From SVTX01 sp045602385 (GTDB lineage Bacteria > Bacillota > Clostridia > Oscillospirales > CAG-272): a stretch of DNA of 9,594 nt. Below, piece by piece: positions 1 to 5,684 of this stretch. The stretch spans positions 1 through 9,594 of the forward strand of contig JAZSBL010000031.1 in assembly GCA_045602385.1 (NCBI GenBank), read 5' to 3'. Each line of letters begins with the position of its first letter. The stretch's first letter is position 1. The notes under the pieces were generated by a model, which ran no database searches, was not told the DNA's origin, and saw nothing but the letters and a program-made list of their open reading frames with translations. The translations under genes and the position numbers were made by a program.

Positions 1-125
1 TCAAGATTAGATATCCCATCATTTTAAATGAGTAAGGTCACTTGCAGACTACAAGTTTGATAGGTCGGAGGTGTAAGCGTAGTAATACGTTCAGCTGACC
101 GATACTAATAGACCGAGGGCTTGAA
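1..125 (+). rRNA. rrl: 23S ribosomal RNA, 3' end (partial)
   Basis: The sequence opens inside the last helices of large-subunit rRNA. It shows the conserved run TCAAGATTAGATATCCCAT at the left edge and, near the end, GACCGATACTAATAGACCGA followed by GGGCTTGA, which is how Firmicutes 23S genes finish. Only about 125 bases are present; the rest lies to the left of the window. The exact 3' end is uncertain by a few bases because the mature end is set by processing. There is no open reading frame here. Confidence 0.95.
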
Positions 126-254
126 CCTCCTAAGTTGTCCATAGCGACAACACCCGACCACAGCTACGGTCGGTATTAAATAGGAGTTCAAAAGGAAAGT
201 TTGAGTTTCGAGTTTTTGACTCAATAGTTTACCTTTTTCGATTGGTCGAGAAAT
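126..254 (+). other. rRNA operon trailer with several hairpins, no 5S gene
   Basis: About 130 bases separate the 23S end from the operon terminator. Visible inverted repeats are TTGTC/GACAA (135-139 with 146-150), CCGACC/GGTCGG (154-159 with 168-173), and a two-layer hairpin of TTGAGT/ACTCAA (201-206 with 219-224) inside AAAGG/CCTTT (191-195 with 232-236). These look like processing or trailer structure. A 5S rRNA would show a CCGAACACGGAAGTTAAG-like core over about 117 bases; none is seen. No tRNA cloverleaf is seen either. Confidence 0.6.
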
Positions 255-289
255 AACAAAGACGCACGGTAATAACCGTGTTTTTTGTT
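255..289 (+). terminator. Intrinsic terminator of the rRNA operon
   Basis: The inverted repeat CACGGT-AATA-ACCGTG (265-270 with 275-280) is followed directly by six T. The stem can extend outward, AACAAA (255-260) pairing with TTTGTT (284-289). The position after the 23S trailer fits the end of the rRNA transcript. Confidence 0.85.
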
Positions 290-326
290 GCTTATATAGT
301 TAAGTAAACTTAATTGATTGCTTAAG

Positions 327-369
327 AAATAACCACTCTCGAGGATTAGCCGCCTGAGAGTGGTTATTT
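327..369. terminator. Strong hairpin, probable bidirectional terminator
   Basis: A perfect 14-bp inverted repeat, AAATAACCACTCTC (327-340) with GAGAGTGGTTATTT (356-369), encloses a loop that can pair three more bases (AGG/CCT). It lies 15 bases beyond the stop of the leftward gene at 385-807, so it most likely ends that transcript. It could also back up the rRNA terminator on the plus strand. T-rich sequence follows on both sides but without a clean run of T, so efficiency in either direction is uncertain. Confidence 0.7.
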
Positions 370-384
370 TATCTTGATTTCTTA

Positions 385-807
385 TTATTTCTGTGTGGGG
401 CGAGGCTTATAGCATGAAGAGCAGGTGTTTGACGAATTTCTGTTTGCTGCTCCGCATGAGCACCACCAAGAGCCCGCGAGATCTTCGGATTTTTGTGTTT
501 TAGGCTGCTGAGCCTGCGTGTATCTAGGAATCTCTGTGTTTTCGGTTGCGGAGGCTTGTGTTTGATTTGCATCCATATTTTTAAGTCTTTTCAGTATCTT
601 ATCTGTATTTTCAGCAGTATGACCTATTGCATACAAAGCCAGAGATGCGATCCAAGAAGCAAATGCGCCGATAGCACATGTGAGGATTCCGTTGAGAACG
701 TCTCCGGCTATAATAGTTGTTACTCCGGTAATTATAGATGCAATAATGCCTATAATACAAGAAATGCTTGCAAGTGTTTTTACTTTGCTTCCTACGTTGT
801 CGTACAT
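385..807 (-). CDS. Small two-helix membrane protein with C-terminal RanBP2-type zinc finger
   Basis: The 140-residue product is not a named family to me. Two hydrophobic segments (about residues 11-34 and 38-62) form a likely helical hairpin in the membrane. A short charged stretch follows (63-78), then a Gln/Thr/Ser-rich linker (79-112). The C-terminus carries W115-C116-S-C118-x3-N122-x6-C129-x2-C132, which matches the RanBP2-type zinc finger (W-x-C-x(2-4)-C-x3-N-x6-C-x2-C) except that the first cysteine pair is one residue closer. Similar ribbons sit at the ends of small membrane proteins in gut Firmicutes; their role is unknown. The ATG has a GGAGGG ribosome binding site 8 bases upstream (816-821), so the start is secure. 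It is a single-gene unit with its own promoter and leader, followed by a hairpin terminator. A membrane-anchored protein or nucleic-acid adaptor is possible, but function is not shown by the sequence. Confidence 0.8.
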   Translation of the reverse strand: MYDNVGSKVKTLASISCIIGIIASIITGVTTIIAGDVLNGILTCAIGAFASWIASLALYAIGHTAENTDKILKRLKNMDANQTQASATENTEIPRYTQAQQPKTQKSEDLAGSWWCSCGAANRNSSNTCSSCYKPRPTQK

Positions 808-830
808 AATATCGACCCTCCATATAAATA

Positions 831-857
831 AAAAGTGCGCGGCATAAAGCCACGCAC
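831..857 (-). terminator. Terminator-like hairpin in the leader of the zinc-finger gene (candidate attenuator)
   Basis: Read on the minus strand, GTGCGTGGC-TTTAT-GCCGCGCAC forms a 9-bp stem with one mismatch (plus-strand arms 835-843 and 849-857), followed by five T. It lies between the predicted promoter (890-898) and the ribosome binding site (816-821), so it would stop transcription before the gene unless bypassed. An upstream leader segment CGCGGC (875-880 on the plus strand as GCCGCG) can pair with GCCGCG of the downstream arm, offering an antiterminator. The hairpin is seen; attenuation is inferred. Confidence 0.55.
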
Positions 858-875
858 AAAAAACGTAGCTCCAAG

Positions 876-1021
876 CCGCGACGCAACAGATTATACCACC
901 CCAGCCGAAACGGCAAAAGTGTACAAAAAGGGAGCATACATTTTTATCCCATGATAAAAATGTACACTGATGCCAACCTTGGGGTTGGGATGGGCTAAAA
1001 GTATATTCAGTTGCGTCGCAA
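876..1021. repeat. Intergenic inverted-repeat cluster bounded by TTGCGTCGC copies
   Basis: A 10-bp inverted repeat, GCGACGCAAC (878-887) and GTTGCGTCGC (1010-1019), brackets about 120 bases filled with further palindromes. These are GCCG-AAA-CGGC (904-914), a perfect 12-bp hairpin TACATTTTTATC/GATAAAAATGTA (937-948 with 953-964), GTGTACA/TGTACAC (919-925 with 961-967), and CCAACC/GGTTGG (973-978 with 983-988). The right end is itself the palindrome TTGCG-T-CGCAA (1011-1021). No target-site duplication is evident. It may be a small palindromic mobile repeat, a structured RNA, or paired operators. Confidence 0.5.
890..898 (-). promoter_or_regulatory. Extended -10 promoter of the zinc-finger gene
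   Basis: On the minus strand TGG-TATAAT is a perfect extended -10 element. The -35 region is poor (TTTGCC or TTGCCG at 15-16 bases), as is common when an extended -10 is present. Transcription would start near 883, giving a leader of roughly 75 bases that contains the terminator-like hairpin. Confidence 0.6.
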
Positions 1022-1125
1022 TATTATTTTATCATACAAATTTCTACTTGTCAATTGAGATGTGAAAAAAAGATATGCGAGATATGCGAGTTCAGTTCAA
1101 AATAAGCTATTTTCCTCCAAAGCCC

Positions 1126-1153
1126 TTGACAATACGGGGGAAAATGATATAAT
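1126..1153 (+). promoter_or_regulatory. Sigma-A promoter of metY
   Basis: TTGACA (1126-1131) and TATAAT (1148-1153) are both perfect consensus with 16 bases between, and TGA before the -10 adds an extended -10. Transcription should begin near 1160, leaving only about 50 bases of leader. That is too short for a SAM-I (S-box) riboswitch, and no S-box motifs are seen. Confidence 0.88.
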
Positions 1154-1212
1154 TATAATGTAGATATTTATGCTTTTTTGCTTGTCGCTTCGGCGGCAGA
1201 ACGGAGAATGAA

Positions 1213-2496
1213 ATGAACAATAGAAAAATTGGAACAAAGTGCGTTCAGGGTGGTTACACCGCGGGCAACGGTGAGCCCAGACAGATACCGATCATTCAGA
1301 GCACGACGTTTAAGTATACAACAGGCGAGGCTATGGGTAAGCTTTTCGACCTTGAGGCCTCGGGATACTTCTACTCCCGTCTTCAGAACCCTACCTGCGA
1401 CTCGGTAGCGGCTAAAATTTGCGAAATGGAGGGCGGAAGCGCGGCGATGCTTACCTCTTCGGGTATGGCGGCAAACTTCCTTGCAACCTTTAATATTTGC
1501 TCCTCGGGCGACCACATCGTGTCCAGCGCGTCTATTTACGGCGGCACATACAATCTTTTTGCCGTAACTCTTAAGAGAATGGGCATTGAGGTTACGTTTA
1601 TTGCGCCGGATTGCTCTGACGAGGAGTTTGAGGCGGCTTTCAGACCCAACACAAAGCTTGTTTTTGGAGAGACCATCGCAAATCCTGCGCTCAACGTGCT
1701 TGATATCGAGAGATTTGCAAAGAAGGCGCACGAGCACGGCGTGCCGCTGATCATTGATAACACATTCCCGACACCCGTAAATTGCCGTCCTTTTGAGTGG
1801 GGAGCTGACATTGTAACTCACTCCACGACAAAGTACATGGACGGTCACGGAAGCGCAGTCGGTGGAGTTATCATTGACTCGGGTAAGTTTGACTGGCTTA
1901 AATATGCTGACAAGTATCCCGGACTTTGCACGCCCGACGATAGCTATCACGGAATTACATATGCAGAAAAGTTCGGGCTTGGCGGCGCGTACATAACCAA
2001 GGCTACCGCACAGCTTATGCGCGACCTTGGCGTTACTCCCGCGCCCATGAGCGCGTACATTCTCAATCTCGGTCTTGAGAGCCTTCACGTAAGAATGAAG
2101 CGTCACTGCGAGAACGGTCTTGCAGTTGCAAAGTATCTTGAGGCAAACGACAAGATCGCATGGGTCAATTACCCCGGTCTTGAATCGAACAAGGATCACG
2201 CGCTTGCGGAAAAGTACATGCCCACAGGCACGTGTGGCGTTGTAAGCTTTGGTGTTAAGGGCGGCAGAGATGCTGCGGCTAAGTTCATGAACGCGCTTGA
2301 GCTTATCGCTATTGAAACTCACGTTGCGGATGCTCGCTCTTGCTGCTTGCACCCTGCCACTACAACTCACCGTCAGCTCTCCGATGCAGATCTCATCGCA
2401 TCCGGTGTAGCTCCCGACCTCGTTCGCCTTTCCTGCGGTCTTGAGGACGCAGAGGACCTTATCGCCGATATCCAGCAGGCCTTGGATAGGATCTGA
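1213..2496 (+). CDS. metY: O-acetylhomoserine sulfhydrylase (O-acetylhomoserine aminocarboxypropyltransferase)
   Basis: This cytoplasmic PLP enzyme of the Cys/Met metabolism family (fold type I) joins O-acetylhomoserine and sulfide to give homocysteine and acetate. At 427 residues it has the usual length for MetY, longer than most cystathionine gamma-synthases. Visible signatures are YSRLQNPT (54-61), the phosphate-contact SSGM (82-85), YGGTYNLF (109-116) with the ring-stacking tyrosine, the pyridine-nitrogen aspartate in IDNTFPTP (D182), and the Schiff-base lysine in STTKYMDGHG (K207). The C-terminal end, LSCGLEDAEDLIADIQQAL, is typical. The ATG is chosen because GGAG sits 6 bases upstream (1203-1206) and a strong promoter precedes it. 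The metA gene downstream makes its substrate. A gamma-synthase acting on cysteine is the main alternative, but the length and overall sequence favour MetY. Confidence 0.93.
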   Translation: MNNRKIGTKCVQGGYTAGNGEPRQIPIIQSTTFKYTTGEAMGKLFDLEASGYFYSRLQNPTCDSVAAKICEMEGGSAAMLTSSGMAANFLATFNICSSGDHIVSSASIYGGTYNLFAVTLKRMGIEVTFIAPDCSDEEFEAAFRPNTKLVFGETIANPALNVLDIERFAKKAHEHGVPLIIDNTFPTPVNCRPFEWGADIVTHSTTKYMDGHGSAVGGVIIDSGKFDWLKYADKYPGLCTPDDSYHGITYAEKFGLGGAYITKATAQLMRDLGVTPAPMSAYILNLGLESLHVRMKRHCENGLAVAKYLEANDKIAWVNYPGLESNKDHALAEKYMPTGTCGVVSFGVKGGRDAAAKFMNALELIAIETHVADARSCCLHPATTTHRQLSDADLIASGVAPDLVRLSCGLEDAEDLIADIQQALDRI

Positions 2497-2499
2497 GGA

Positions 2500-2690
2500 G
2501 GAGCGAGTTTAGGGAAACCCTTTCCCCGAAAAGGGTTTCCCTAAGACCCTTCCCAAAAACTTTCATAAGAGGAAGGGGGAAAGGGTGGAGATAAACTGTA
2601 TGGGTATGGATTATCTTTGACTGCTTTACAACCCTATTTTTGGAAAGTTCTTTTGCTTCTTTTCTTTCAAGAAAAGAAGAGAAACCTACG
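2500..2690. repeat. Composite palindromic repeat between metY and metA
   Basis: The 222-base spacer contains three hairpins. The first is a perfect 15-bp stem (2509-2523 with 2530-2544, arms beginning TTAGGGAAACCC). The second is CCCTTCC/GGAAGGG (2547-2553 with 2571-2577). The third is CTTCTTTTCTT/AAGAAAAGAAG (2656-2666 with 2669-2679). AAACTTTC beside CCAAAAA (2554-2565) and TTTTTGGAAAGTT (2637-2649) are near mirror copies in opposite orientation. No T run follows any stem, so these are not ordinary terminators. The style matches multi-copy intergenic elements I recall from gut Clostridia, which is a memory-based inference. Confidence 0.6.
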
Positions 2691-2718
2691 CACAATCTAA
2701 CTATCAGGAGCATATAAA

Positions 2719-3633
2719 ATGCCGATTAAAATACCTAACGATCTGCCTGCGGTACAGACGCTTGCAGACGAAAACATCTTTGCGATGACAGAGAAGAGAG
2801 CGATAACGCAGGACATCCGTCCGCTTAAGATATTGCTTCTCAACCTGATGCCCAAGAAGATAGAGACAGAGACGCAGATCTCAAGAATTCTCGGAAATAC
2901 TCCGCTTCAGATAGAGCTGACGCTTATAAGAACCAAGTCGCATCAGTCGACCAACACGGCGCAGGAGCATCTTCTTGCATTCTACAAGACCTTTGACGAG
3001 GTCAAGGAGGACAAGTACGACGGAATGATAATTACCGGCGCGCCCGTTGAGATGATGGAGTTCGAGGAGGTTGACTACTGGGATGAGCTTTGCGAGATAA
3101 TGGAGTGGACCAAGACGCACGTACACAGCACGATGCACATTTGCTGGGGCGCGCAGGCGGGACTTTACTACCATTACGGAATACAGAAGCATATTATGCC
3201 CGAAAAGCTTTTCGGAGTATTTGCCCATCAGGCCGACCACAAGAAGTCTATGCTTCTTCGCGGCTTTGACGAGGAATTTTTCGTGCCTCACTCACGTCAC
3301 ACGACGGTTTACAGAGAGGATATTGAAAAGATCCCCGAGCTTCGTGTTCTGGCATCGAGTGACGACGTTGGAGTTCATATCGTATCGAGAAACGGAGGCA
3401 GACAGTTCTTTATTATGGGACACAGCGAGTATGATCCGCTTACGCTTGACGCGGAATACAGACGCGATCTGGCTGCTGGATTGCCTATCAAGCCGCCTGT
3501 TAACTATTACAGGGATAATGACCCCGAAAAGGGTCCCGTTGTGCGTTGGAGAGCGCACGGAAGCCTTTTGTTTATCAATTGGCTCAACTATTTCGTATAT
3601 CAGTCAACGCCCTACGATCTTAAGTCGCTTTAA
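2719..3633 (+). CDS. metA: Homoserine O-acetyltransferase (MetA/HTS family, acetyl-CoA type)
   Basis: MetA transfers an acyl group to the hydroxyl of L-homoserine, the committed step to methionine. The 304 residues match the family length, starting with the characteristic MPIKIPNDLPA. The glutamine-amidotransferase-like triad is present: nucleophile C142 in MHICWGAQAG, with H235 and E237 in MGHSEYDP. Residue 111 is glutamate (TGAPVE, 106-111). In characterised family members Glu at 111 goes with acetyl-CoA and Gly with succinyl-CoA, so this enzyme should make O-acetylhomoserine despite the historical name homoserine O-succinyltransferase. That agrees with metY upstream. The ATG has AGGAG 8 bases upstream (2706-2710). 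No clear separate promoter was found in the spacer, so cotranscription with metY is likely. Confidence 0.95.
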   Translation: MPIKIPNDLPAVQTLADENIFAMTEKRAITQDIRPLKILLLNLMPKKIETETQISRILGNTPLQIELTLIRTKSHQSTNTAQEHLLAFYKTFDEVKEDKYDGMIITGAPVEMMEFEEVDYWDELCEIMEWTKTHVHSTMHICWGAQAGLYYHYGIQKHIMPEKLFGVFAHQADHKKSMLLRGFDEEFFVPHSRHTTVYREDIEKIPELRVLASSDDVGVHIVSRNGGRQFFIMGHSEYDPLTLDAEYRRDLAAGLPIKPPVNYYRDNDPEKGPVVRWRAHGSLLFINWLNYFVYQSTPYDLKSL

Positions 3634-3663
3634 TGGCTTTTGAGGGCAGAGAGGAGGAGCGCA

Positions 3664-4335
3664 ATGTCAGTAAAGCTGTTTTTTAGCGCGATTTTCAAGT
3701 TTTTGCTTGGTGTCGTGCTGGTTGGAGCTCTGATATTTTTGCCTGCGGGTACAATTCTTTATTTCAACGGCCTTTTGTTTATGGGAATCCTGTTCGTGCC
3801 TATGTTTTTGGCGGGAATAGTTATGATGATAAAGAATCCCGCGCTTCTTGAAAGCCGCCTTGATGCCAAAGAAAAGGAGAGGGAGCAGGGCCTTGTGGTA
3901 AAGCTTAGCGGACTTATGTTTCTCGCGGGATTTATCGTTGCAGGTCTTGGATTTAGATTTGGCTGGTACACCTTACCGATAGGTGTTTCGATCGGTGGAG
4001 CGGTGGTCTTTCTTGTCGCGTATATTCTTTATGCGGAGGTTTTGCGCGAGAACACCTATCTCAGCCGCACGATAAAGGTTCAGGAAGGCCAAAAGGTGGT
4101 CGACACCGGCATTTACGGTATTGTAAGACACCCGATGTACAGCGCGACCTTACTTTTATTTTTGTCTATGCCGATAGTGCTTGGTTCTTTATATTCATTA
4201 ATAATATTTCTTGCATATCCCTTTATCATTGCAAAAAGGATAAAGGGTGAGGAAGAGCTTCTGGAAAGGGAGCTTGATGGCTACTCAGAGTACAAGAAAA
4301 AGGTGAAATACAGACTGATACCGTTTATTTGGTAA
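3664..4335 (+). CDS. Integral-membrane methyltransferase of the isoprenylcysteine/phospholipid methyltransferase (ICMT/PEMT) superfamily
   Basis: The 223-residue product has about five hydrophobic segments (roughly 5-31, 35-56, 79-98, 103-125 and 160-190). Its C-terminal signature is RHPMY (155-159), then EEELLERELDGYSEYKKKVKYRLIP (196-220). In this superfamily the RHP-Y region and the Glu pair line the S-adenosylmethionine pocket. Bacterial members are mostly uncharacterised; substrates may be lipids, prenyl compounds or small molecules, and prenyl-cysteine proteins are not expected. I chose the ATG at 3664 because GGAGGA lies 6-7 bases before it; an in-frame TTG at 3640 would lack such a site. 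The gene begins 30 bases after metA and ends at a terminator, so it is probably the last gene of the methionine unit. It would consume the SAM made from its neighbours' product, but a direct pathway link is not shown. Confidence 0.85.
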   Translation: MSVKLFFSAIFKFLLGVVLVGALIFLPAGTILYFNGLLFMGILFVPMFLAGIVMMIKNPALLESRLDAKEKEREQGLVVKLSGLMFLAGFIVAGLGFRFGWYTLPIGVSIGGAVVFLVAYILYAEVLRENTYLSRTIKVQEGQKVVDTGIYGIVRHPMYSATLLLFLSMPIVLGSLYSLIIFLAYPFIIAKRIKGEEELLERELDGYSEYKKKVKYRLIPFIW

Positions 4336-4337
4336 AG

Positions 4338-4368
4338 AAAAACCCGACTGCCGTCGGGTTTTTGTTTT
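4338..4368. terminator. Bidirectional intrinsic terminator between convergent operons
   Basis: An 11-bp perfect stem AAAAACCCGAC (4338-4348) with GTCGGGTTTTT (4353-4363) closes a TGCC loop. A T-rich run follows on the plus strand (TTTTTGTTTTATT) and five T on the minus strand. It lies between the methyltransferase stop (4335) and the lysA stop (4370), so it can end both transcripts. Confidence 0.92.
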
Positions 4369-4369
4369 A

Positions 4370-5680
4370 TTATATATCGTTTTTGCAGACATCCTCAAGT
4401 GTTTCGCGCTTAACTGCGATATAATCCTTGCCGTCCTTTATAATAACTACGGGGGGCTTTGTGAGCCGGTTGTAGTTAGAGGACATGGAGTAGTTATACG
4501 CGCCCGTTGTGAGGACGGCGATGATATCTCCTCGCACTATATCTGCGGGGAGTGTCACGTTTTCCTGAATGAGATCTCCCGATTCGCAGCAACGTCCTGC
4601 GACGGTGCAATTGAAGGTGGGAGCTTGAGAATTCATTCTGTTTGCAAGGCAGATAGTGTAGGGGGACTTATAGAGCGCGTAGCGCGGGTTATCAGCCATG
4701 CCGCCGTCGACCGATACGTAATTCTTGTATCCGGGGATCCTCTTTACCGTTCCCGCGGTGTAGAGCGTCATACCTGCGTCGGCAACTATGCTTCTGCCGG
4801 GTTCCATGCGGACAGCAGGCATGTCAATGCCGAGCTTTGCCGCATATGCCTGCATATGAGCCGCTACGAGTCTTATATTAGACGCGATATCTATCGTAGG
4901 ATCGGTGTCACGGTAGCGCACGCCGTATCCGCCGCCGATGTCAAGCTCACGGGTAATAAAGCCATATTTTCTCTTCATAAGTGCTACGAAATCAAGCATG
5001 ATCTCGCTTGCCGCGAGGAATACGTCGGAATCAAACACCTGAGAGCCCACGTGGCAATGGAAGCCGTAAAGCTCAATATTTTCAAGCTCGGAGGCGTATT
5101 TTGCAATTTGCTCTGCCTGTCCCGTTTCGATCGCCGATCCGAACTTGGAGTCAACCTTGCCCGTTGCGACGGCCTCGTATGTATGGGGGTCGATTCCGGG
5201 AGTGAGGCGGAGGAGTATTTTTTGCTTTACGCCTTTTTCGCCGGCGATTCGGTCGATGGCATCAAGCTCCTCGACGTTATCGACCACAAAATATCCGACG
5301 CCCTTATCAATTGCGAATGCAATATCAAAATCGGTTTTATTGTTGCTGTGGAAATAAGCCTTAGAGAGAGGAAATCCTACCGAAGCGGCGGTGAAAAGCT
5401 CACCCGAGGAAACAAGGTCGGTTCCCATTCCTTCCTCGCCTATTATTCTGTAGATCTGCTTGAAGGATGCTGCCTTGCTGGCATAGAGGGGAAGTGCGCT
5501 ATCACCAAAGGACTCGCGCATAGCGCAGACGTAGATACGGCATTTTTCGCGTATCTTTGCTTCATCCATAAGGTAGAGCGGAGTGCCGTGCTTTTGCGCG
5601 AGGGAAACCGTGTCGACTCCCGCAAGGCAAAGATGTCCCTGCTCGTTTACCGATAAATTGTCACAAATCAAGTAGTTCAT
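4370..5680 (-). CDS. lysA: Diaminopimelate decarboxylase
   Basis: LysA decarboxylates meso-diaminopimelate to L-lysine in the cytoplasm, the last step of the pathway. The protein is a PLP fold-type III enzyme (TIM barrel plus beta domain). Counted from the ATG at 5680 it has 436 residues, within the family range. The Schiff-base lysine is K69 in YASKAAS. Other marks are FHCHVGSQ (207-214), the glycine-rich phosphate loop GGGYG (249-253), EPGR (293-296), the catalytic cysteine with its acidic partner in CESGD (365-369), and the tyrosine of GAYNYSMSS (393-401). An in-frame TTG at 5695 inside dapB is possible, but the ATG four bases after the dapB stop is the better start. No strong ribosome binding site precedes it, suggesting coupling to dapB translation. 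It is the last gene of the operon. Confidence 0.95.
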   Translation of the reverse strand: MNYLICDNLSVNEQGHLCLAGVDTVSLAQKHGTPLYLMDEAKIREKCRIYVCAMRESFGDSALPLYASKAASFKQIYRIIGEEGMGTDLVSSGELFTAASVGFPLSKAYFHSNNKTDFDIAFAIDKGVGYFVVDNVEELDAIDRIAGEKGVKQKILLRLTPGIDPHTYEAVATGKVDSKFGSAIETGQAEQIAKYASELENIELYGFHCHVGSQVFDSDVFLAASEIMLDFVALMKRKYGFITRELDIGGGYGVRYRDTDPTIDIASNIRLVAAHMQAYAAKLGIDMPAVRMEPGRSIVADAGMTLYTAGTVKRIPGYKNYVSVDGGMADNPRYALYKSPYTICLANRMNSQAPTFNCTVAGRCCESGDLIQENVTLPADIVRGDIIAVLTTGAYNYSMSSNYNRLTKPPVVIIKDGKDYIAVKRETLEDVCKNDI

Positions 5681-5684
5681 AAAA

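Noticed and set aside
126..254. 5S rRNA or tRNA in the 23S trailer
   Set aside because: The hairpins do not form a 5S three-arm fold or a cloverleaf, and the conserved 5S and tRNA boxes are absent.
493..831. Plus-strand open frame opposite the zinc-finger gene
   Set aside because: No initiation signals and a cysteine-rich shadow sequence. The minus-strand frame has a strong ribosome binding site, membrane helices and a zinc-finger motif.
876..1021. CRISPR array or insertion sequence
   Set aside because: The repeats are single inverted pairs, not regularly spaced direct repeats. There is no transposase and no target-site duplication.
1168..2370. Long open frame (400 codons) on the minus strand opposite metY
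   Set aside because: It lies antisense to a clear enzyme gene, has Arg/Cys/Val-rich shadow composition and no family resemblance. The metY frame has a promoter, a ribosome binding site and all catalytic residues.
2509..2544. Terminator for metY
   Set aside because: The 15-bp stem is strong but neither strand has a following T run, so it is better explained as part of the repeat element.
2459..2713. Minus-strand open frame across the metY-metA spacer
   Set aside because: It runs through the palindromic repeats and the metY end, has no ribosome binding site and a low-complexity product.
4625..5656. Long plus-strand open frame (343 codons) opposite lysA
   Set aside because: Shadow of lysA caused by codon bias. 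It has no recognisable domain or ribosome binding site, and the lysA product is complete.
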